Positions 59,810 to 64,000 of a DNA stretch of 64,000 nucleotides are shown one piece after another. Source of the stretch: Gordonia iterans (GTDB lineage Bacteria > Actinomycetota > Actinomycetes > Mycobacteriales > Mycobacteriaceae); assembly GCF_002993285.1 (NCBI RefSeq), contig NZ_CP027433.1, positions 744,001 to 808,000 of the forward strand. The letters run 5' to 3'. The translations under genes were made by a program, and so were the position numbers. Below the pieces are notes generated by a model. It searched no databases. It saw only the letters and a program-made list of their open reading frames with translations, and was not told the DNA's origin. How positions within the stretch are numbered: position 1 is the first letter of the stretch; the number at the start of each line of letters is the position of its first letter.

Positions 59810-60895
59810 GTGACCACCGGCCAGACGCACGACGACCGAACCGAGCATGACGAGCAGACCACGCCGCTTGCGAAGATCGACTGGGATCTGGCGTCCTCCC
59901 TCGGCCGCCGAATCGCGCGGCCCGGGCCGCGGGTCACCCGGTACACGATGGAGCAGGCGCATGCCGAGCTGGCCGAGGCCGCGGTGCGCGCCGAGGGGCC
60001 GGTGCGCGAGGTGACGATGCTCGCCGACGGGCTGCGCGTCCCCACCGCCCGGGTGCTGGACCGGTCCGGCTGGATCGAGGCGGCGTCGTCGTCGATGCCC
60101 GCGATGCTCGGGGAGTCCGTCGACGGCGGCGGACGGGGGATCAGCGGCAAGCTGGCTGGTGCCCAGGCGGCCGGCCTTCTCGCTTTTCTGTCCAGTGCGA
60201 TCCTCGGCCAGTACGACCCCTTCTCACCGGATCCGGACAACGGTGAGCCGGGCGTGCTGATGCTGGTGGCGCCGAACATCATCGGCGTCGAGCGGCAGTT
60301 GCGGGTGGTGCCGTCGGACTTCCGGTACTGGGTCTGCCTTCACGAGGTGACCCACCGGGTCCAGTTCTCGGCCAATCCCTGGCTGGCCGGCTACATGCGC
60401 GACAACGTGGGGCTGCTGACCGGCGAGTCGGGGGAGTCGGTGGCCGAGATGGTGGGCCGGATCTCGGAGACGCTGCGCAGCGGGCGCAAACGCGAACAGG
60501 GTGTGCTCGGACTTATGCAGCTGATTCAGACTCCGGAGCAGGCGGATGCCTTTGAGCGGGTGATGGTGCTCGGCACGCTGCTGGAGGGGCACGCCGATCA
60601 CGTGATGGATGCGGTCGGGCCGGCGCACGTGCCGACGGTGGAGAAGATTCGCGCGGCATTCGATGCGCGACGATCCCGCCCGCAGAACCCGGTTCAGCGC
60701 CTGATCAGGGCGCTCATCGGGATGGATGCCAAACTGGCGCAGTACGTGCGGGGCAAGGCCTTCGTCGATGCCGTGGTCGACCGGGTCGGCATGGCCGACT
60801 TCAACACGGTCTGGACCTCACCGGAGACCATGCCCACCATGGCCGAGATCGGCGAGCCGGATCGGTGGATCGCGCGGGTGCTCGAGGGCGCGTGA
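59810..60895 (+). CDS. DUF2342 zinc-dependent metalloprotease (F420-associated family)
   Basis: A 361-residue protein with the metallopeptidase motif WVCLHEVTHRVQFSANPWL near residue 178 (HEVTH zinc site) and EGHADHVMDAVG near 262 with the third ligand. Mycobacterial orthologues (Rv3626c) are annotated as a coenzyme F420 biosynthesis-associated or zinc-dependent metalloprotease family, without proven function. GTG start at 59810. Its stop overlaps the tilS start (GTGA at 60892), and the block dacB / this gene / tilS / hpt is conserved in Mycobacteriales. Confidence 0.88.
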   Translation: MTTGQTHDDRTEHDEQTTPLAKIDWDLASSLGRRIARPGPRVTRYTMEQAHAELAEAAVRAEGPVREVTMLADGLRVPTARVLDRSGWIEAASSSMPAMLGESVDGGGRGISGKLAGAQAAGLLAFLSSAILGQYDPFSPDPDNGEPGVLMLVAPNIIGVERQLRVVPSDFRYWVCLHEVTHRVQFSANPWLAGYMRDNVGLLTGESGESVAEMVGRISETLRSGRKREQGVLGLMQLIQTPEQADAFERVMVLGTLLEGHADHVMDAVGPAHVPTVEKIRAAFDARRSRPQNPVQRLIRALIGMDAKLAQYVRGKAFVDAVVDRVGMADFNTVWTSPETMPTMAEIGEPDRWIARVLEGA

Positions 60896-61932
60896 AGTCC
60901 TCCGCGCAGCAGGCGCTGATCGGCGCGGTGCGCGGCTTCGCGCAGCGTCACCTGTCCCCGCGGGCCGTTTCGTCCCTTGAGCCCGGATCGTCCCTTGAGC
61001 CTCGTCGAAAGCCCTTAGAGTCCGGATCGCCCCTTGAGCATCGTCGAAAGGCAGTCTGCGTCGCCCTGTCCGGCGGCGCCGACTCGCTGGCGCTGACGGC
61101 CGCGGCGGTGCGTGCGGGACTGGCGGTGACCGCGCTCGTCGTCGATCACGGATTGCAGGAGGGTTCGGCGGCGGTCGCCGCGGCCGCCGCGGAGTGTGCT
61201 CGCGGGCTGGGAGCCCGAGCGCAGGTTCTGACCGTCGAGGTGGACGGTCCCGGGGGACTCGAGGCGGCGGCCCGGGCGGCCCGGTACGCCGCGCTCGATT
61301 CTGCTCGGGACGGGCGACCGGTGCTGCTCGGTCACACGCTCGACGACCAGGCCGAGACGGTGCTGCTGGGACTGGGGCGGGGATCGGGGGCGCGGTCGCT
61401 CGCCGGAATGGCGGCCTGGAGCGATCCGTGGGGTCGTCCGCTGCTCGGCATCCGGCGGGCTCAGACCCACCGGGCCTGCGCGGACTGGGGGCTGTCGGTG
61501 TGGGACGACCCGCACAACAGCGACCCGCGTTTCACCCGTGTCCGGCTCCGACACGAGGTGCTGCCGCTGCTCGACGACGTGCTGGGGGGCGGCGTGCCCG
61601 AGGCGCTCGGGCGGACCGCGGACCAGCTGCGCGCGGACGCCGAAGCGCTGGAGTCGTTCGCTGCGGAACTGCTCGCACGGGCTCGCACCGCCGGCGGGAT
61701 CTCGGTCCGCGAGCTGGCGGGGGCGCCGACGGCGGTGCGGACACGGGCCCTGCGCTCTTGGCTCACCGAGTCCGGGGCCGTCGAACCGTCGGCGCGGCTG
61801 GTGGCGCAGATCGATGCGCTCGTCAGCGACTGGCGCGGTCAGGGTCCGGTCGCGATCGGCGGAGACGACGCAGCCCGCCTCGTCGTGACGAGGCGGGCTG
61901 CGATGCTGACAGTCCGCCGCGACCCACGCTGA
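60892..61932 (+). CDS. tilS: tRNA(Ile)-lysidine synthase with repeat-derived insertion
   Basis: A 346-residue TilS, converting C34 of the CAU anticodon tRNA-Ile to lysidine so it reads AUA. The PP-loop motif VCVALSGGADSLALTAAAV lies at about residues 54-72, then GHTLDDQAETVLLGLGRGSGARSLAG near 150, and DPHNSDPRFTRVRLRHEVLPLLDDVLGGG near 205. Between the N-terminal helix (AVRGFAQRHLSPRAV) and the PP-loop lie about 28 extra residues, SSLEPGSSLEPRRKPLESGS and onward, which are translated from intergenic-type repeat DNA. GTG start at 60892 overlaps the previous stop. Its 3' end doubles as a terminator hairpin. Confidence 0.92.
   Translation: MKSSAQQALIGAVRGFAQRHLSPRAVSSLEPGSSLEPRRKPLESGSPLEHRRKAVCVALSGGADSLALTAAAVRAGLAVTALVVDHGLQEGSAAVAAAAAECARGLGARAQVLTVEVDGPGGLEAAARAARYAALDSARDGRPVLLGHTLDDQAETVLLGLGRGSGARSLAGMAAWSDPWGRPLLGIRRAQTHRACADWGLSVWDDPHNSDPRFTRVRLRHEVLPLLDDVLGGGVPEALGRTADQLRADAEALESFAAELLARARTAGGISVRELAGAPTAVRTRALRSWLTESGAVEPSARLVAQIDALVSDWRGQGPVAIGGDDAARLVVTRRAAMLTVRRDPR
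60967..61050 (+). repeat. Dispersed GTCGAAA/CTTGAGC repeat inside the tilS frame
   Basis: CCCTTGAGC occurs three times (about 60974, 60992 and 61031) and CGTCGAAAG twice (about 61002 and 61042), the same words as in the intergenic elements of this window. The frame is kept, and the peptide inserted lies just before the PP-loop motif. Confidence 0.85.
61870..61901. terminator. Hairpin terminator inside the tilS 3' coding end
   Basis: GCAGCCCGCCTCGTC (61870-61884) is perfectly inverted at 61887-61901 across a 2-base centre, 31 bases before the tilS stop codon. It encodes ARLVVTRRAA. With the convergent gene ending at 61955 it can serve both directions. Confidence 0.75.
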
Positions 61933-61954
61933 CCACGGCGTCAGCGGGTCGGGT

Positions 61955-62602
61955 TCAGCAGTACTGGCGCTTGAACGGGCTGTTGATGGTCCGGAAGTAG
62001 CGGTCGAAGGCGCCGTTGGCCGCGGCGCCGCCGAGGCCGATGCCCGCTCCGATGAGGGCCCCGAGCGGCGCTCCGACGGCCACTCCGGGACCGGTCACGA
62101 GGGTCAGCACGGCTCCCACCGCGACGCCGATGAGCCCGCCGATGGTGGCGGCGATGCCGAGTTCGGTACCCAGCTTCTGCAACGCCTCCTGGTCCCGCTG
62201 GGCACGGGTCTGCGGACCGCACACGATCTCGCCGGGCTTGCGCTTGCGGGCCTCGGTCCGGGCGACCTTGGACGGAGTCAAAGTGGCGGTGGCGCCGTTC
62301 ACCGTCGCCGCGACGTCATGCTCGGCGCCGTCCGGGGCCACGAAGGTGAGGTTGTACTTGTCGACGACCCGGCCGGCCTTGCTCCGGACGACGAGATAGC
62401 CGTCCTCGATGTCGACGCTCCCGTTCGCGATCGTGACGACGACGTGGTCCGCGTTGCGCTGGACGGTGCCGCGCACGTCGCCCGACGGTGGGGCGGCCGC
62501 GACCTCGGCGGTCGCCAGGGACAGGGTCACGGCGACGGCGAGCAGGGCTCCGAGCAGGCTTCGGATCAGCGATTTCCGTGGCAATGCGGGAATATGCGGC
62601 AT
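61955..62602 (-). CDS. Secreted protein with glycine-zipper region, unknown function
   Basis: A 215-residue exported protein. The signal peptide is about 37 residues (LIRSLLGALLAVAVTLSLATAEVAAA). The mature protein has a beta-rich N-terminal part (GTVQRNADHVVVTIANGSVDIEDGYLVVRSKAG), a Cys in GEIVCGPQTRAQRDQEAL, and a C-terminal half with alternating Gly/Ala (GGLIGVAVGAVL...GVAVGAPLGALIGAGIGLGG) ending in QYC. The Gly-rich half could insert into membranes as a helical hairpin. AAGGAAGACACC precedes ATG 62602. Similar proteins occur in Gordonia and Rhodococcus, without known function. Converges on tilS. Confidence 0.75.
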   Translation of the reverse strand: MPHIPALPRKSLIRSLLGALLAVAVTLSLATAEVAAAPPSGDVRGTVQRNADHVVVTIANGSVDIEDGYLVVRSKAGRVVDKYNLTFVAPDGAEHDVAATVNGATATLTPSKVARTEARKRKPGEIVCGPQTRAQRDQEALQKLGTELGIAATIGGLIGVAVGAVLTLVTGPGVAVGAPLGALIGAGIGLGGAAANGAFDRYFRTINSPFKRQYC

Positions 62603-62702
62603 CGGTGTCTTCCTTGGGTCGAATATGAATATCGATGGACGGGTGGCGATGATGTCGAGATCGTCTCGATTGTGCGTCAGAAGACACATTAGAGGACCGT
62701 GA

Positions 62703-63002
62703 CCAGTTTCGATACCCTACTCAGCGGTAGAGGGAGAACTTCCGGTAACTGTCCAGTAATGCGTGTCGGACCGGTTATCGGGACGTCCACAAATGGGTGT
62801 CACAGTGTTTGGTCTGATCGCCCGAAATTGATTGAACACATTCATGAATTCGGACTGTTTTGTACGGAATGGCGTCCGGGCGGAGCGGGGTGCGGCCTGC
62901 GTGCACCGTGCCGGCAACTCCCGGTGGGCGATCCGGACGCGCGGGTCGCGCAGCCCGAGGCCGATGTCGTCGGATGCCGGGTCGATGTGAAAAGCTGAAG
63001 CC
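62703..63002. other. 300-bp intergenic region without a gene
   Basis: This region is less GC-rich than its surroundings (for example 62830-62870) and has no credible reading frame or hairpin terminator. It holds the divergent promoters of the secreted-protein gene and hpt; no clear -10 was found before the hpt GTG. Confidence 0.5.
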
Positions 63003-63563
63003 GTGGCGCACGGGTATTCGCAAGACGACATCGAGACGGTGCTCATCACCGAGCAGCAGATCGCCGAACGGACCGCCGAGATGGCGCGGGCCGCGGCGGA
63101 GCGGTACCGCGACGCCCCCGAGGATCTGCTGCTCGTCGGCGTGCTCAAGGGTGCCGTCATGTTCATGACCGATTTCGCGCGTGCGCTCCCGATCGCCAGC
63201 CAGATGGAGTTCATGGCGGTGAGCAGTTACGGCTCGTCGACGTCGTCGTCGGGCGTGGTGCGCATCCTCAAAGACCTCGACCGCGACATCGCCGACCGGG
63301 ATGTGCTGATCGTCGAGGACATCATCGACTCCGGCCTCACGCTCACCTGGCTGATGAAGAACCTGGCCACCCGCAATCCGCGGTCGCTGGAGGTGGTGAC
63401 CCTGCTCCGCAAGCCCAAAGCCGTCGAGCTGCCGGTGCAGGTGGCCGACGTCGGCTTCGACATCGAGAACGAGTTCGTCGTGGGTTACGGCCTCGACTAC
63501 GCCGAGCGCTACCGGGATCTGCCGTACATCGGCCGGCTGAATCCCGACGTGTACACCGGCTGA
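63003..63563 (+). CDS. hpt: Hypoxanthine-guanine phosphoribosyltransferase
   Basis: A 186-residue salvage enzyme making IMP or GMP from hypoxanthine or guanine and [24 protein letters not shown] near residue 43, [28 protein letters not shown] near 70, the PRPP motif [14 protein letters not shown] near 100 and [30 protein letters not shown] at the end are all present. It follows tilS in the same order as Rv3625c-Rv3624c. A GTG start was used; no strong ribosome site precedes it. Confidence 0.95.
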   Translation: MAHGYSQDDIETVLITEQQIAERTAEMARAAAERYRDAPEDLLLVGVLKGAVMFMTDFARALPIASQMEFMAVSSYGSSTSSSGVVRILKDLDRDIADRDVLIVEDIIDSGLTLTWLMKNLATRNPRSLEVVTLLRKPKAVELPVQVADVGFDIENEFVVGYGLDYAERYRDLPYIGRLNPDVYTG

Positions 63564-63746
63564 TACACCGACTGACCGGGTCCGCGAGGCGCCGTGCCCG
63601 GCCGCCCGCGGTTACGCCGAGCGGGAACAAAGTCAAGGTCCCGGGTCGTTGAAAGGTAGCCTCGATACCGAGTTGGACGGGAAGGACAAGGGCGCGCCCG
63701 CACACGCCATCTGCCGGGTGTGGTGCGCATGCCCACGCGTAACAGC

Positions 63747-64000
63747 ATGAACCGAAAGAAGCTGTACCGGAATCTGGTCATCGTGGCCGTGATCATCTTG
63801 GCCCTGTGGGGCTTCAGCGCGCTGCGCAGCGACGACGGCGAGTGGACCGGAGTCGACACCTCCGTCGCCATGACTCAGATGAACGTCAAGAACACCGAGT
63901 TCATCCAGATCGACGACAAGGAGCAGCGTCTCCGGATCACGCTGAAGAACCCGATCAAGGTCGACGGCGAGGACGTCACCAAGATCGAGTCGCAGTACCC
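63747..64000 (+). CDS. ftsH: ATP-dependent zinc metalloprotease FtsH, N-terminal part
   Basis: The start of FtsH, continuing past the window. ATG 63747 opens NRKKLYRNLVIVAVIILALWGFSAL, the first membrane helix, then the periplasmic FtsH-extracellular domain (SVAMTQMNVKNTEFIQIDD, LRITLKNPIKVDGEDV). The AAA+ and peptidase domains are outside. An in-frame ATG at 63729 is six codons upstream. It follows hpt by 183 bases, the conserved order in Mycobacteriales. Confidence 0.88.
   Translation, partial: MNRKKLYRNLVIVAVIILALWGFSALRSDDGEWTGVDTSVAMTQMNVKNTEFIQIDDKEQRLRITLKNPIKVDGEDVTKIESQY

Overview
The window comes from a high-GC, high-redundancy actinobacterial chromosome, and the gene set and gene order point to the Mycobacteriales, most like Gordonia or a close relative. 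From memory of the M. tuberculosis H37Rv map, several blocks match it: clpB / conserved secreted protein / pyrE / SpoU methyltransferase (Rv0384c-Rv0380c), purA / Rv0358 / M50 protease / DUF3151 / Rv0361 / fba (Rv0357c-Rv0363c), purT / rhodanese / metZ (Rv0389-Rv0391), and ppa / dacB / DUF2342 protease / tilS / hpt / ftsH (Rv3628-Rv3624c and Rv3610c). Accessory genes sit between these blocks. No tRNA, rRNA, CRISPR array or intact transposon was seen.

Layout. 0-8.6 kb: a partial luciferase-like oxidoreductase, an isochorismatase-family hydrolase, a 0.7-kb foreign-looking insert bounded by 35-bp direct repeats, a copper operon (copZ, His-rich exported protein, copA) behind two CsoR-type operators, a repeat array, csoR, and a frameshifted NCS1 permease. 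8.6-12.3 kb (minus strand): a redox operon (superoxide dismutase, flavin reductase, soxR, RibD-like reductase) behind a canonical SoxR box, in which the SOD gene has lost about 76 central codons; then a lone ABC ATPase and a GntR regulator. 12.3-25.5 kb: leuA with a Leu-codon leader peptide, clpB with a SigH-like promoter, an IrtAB/YbtPQ-type transporter pair with TetR regulator, an M20 peptidase, pyrE and an RNA methyltransferase.

25.5-41 kb: TetR and acyl-CoA dehydrogenase sharing a three-site operator region, DedA and DUF368 membrane proteins side by side, fba, a Rv0361-like membrane protein, FUSC and CDF transporters, a lipid-CoA cluster (TetR, frameshifted SCP2-type thiolase, SRPBCC, MaoC, acyl-CoA dehydrogenase remnant), a polysaccharide deacetylase lipoprotein and an M50 protease. 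41-64 kb: purA, a membrane class III adenylate cyclase, purT with a long proline-rich tail, a siderophore ABC importer (two permeases and an ATPase), a cluster of small paralogous secreted proteins, fprA, rhodanese, metZ, isochorismate synthase, a SAM-IV riboswitch in front of a class V aminotransferase, then ppa, dacB, a DUF2342 protease, tilS, hpt and the start of ftsH.

Themes. Metal and redox homeostasis recurs (Cu, Zn/cation, Fe-siderophore, SoxR), as does sulfur/amino-acid control by RNA (leuA leader, SAM-IV). Many genes have a TANNNT -10 element 6-8 bases before the start codon, indicating leaderless transcripts. Intergenic spaces are full of palindromic repeats built on TTGAGC/CTCAA and GTCGAAA, one of which has entered the tilS reading frame. 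Five loci look broken: the NCS1 permease, SOD, thiolase, acyl-CoA dehydrogenase tail and a secreted-protein paralogue. The two single-base frameshifts could be sequencing errors; the deletions are unlikely to be.
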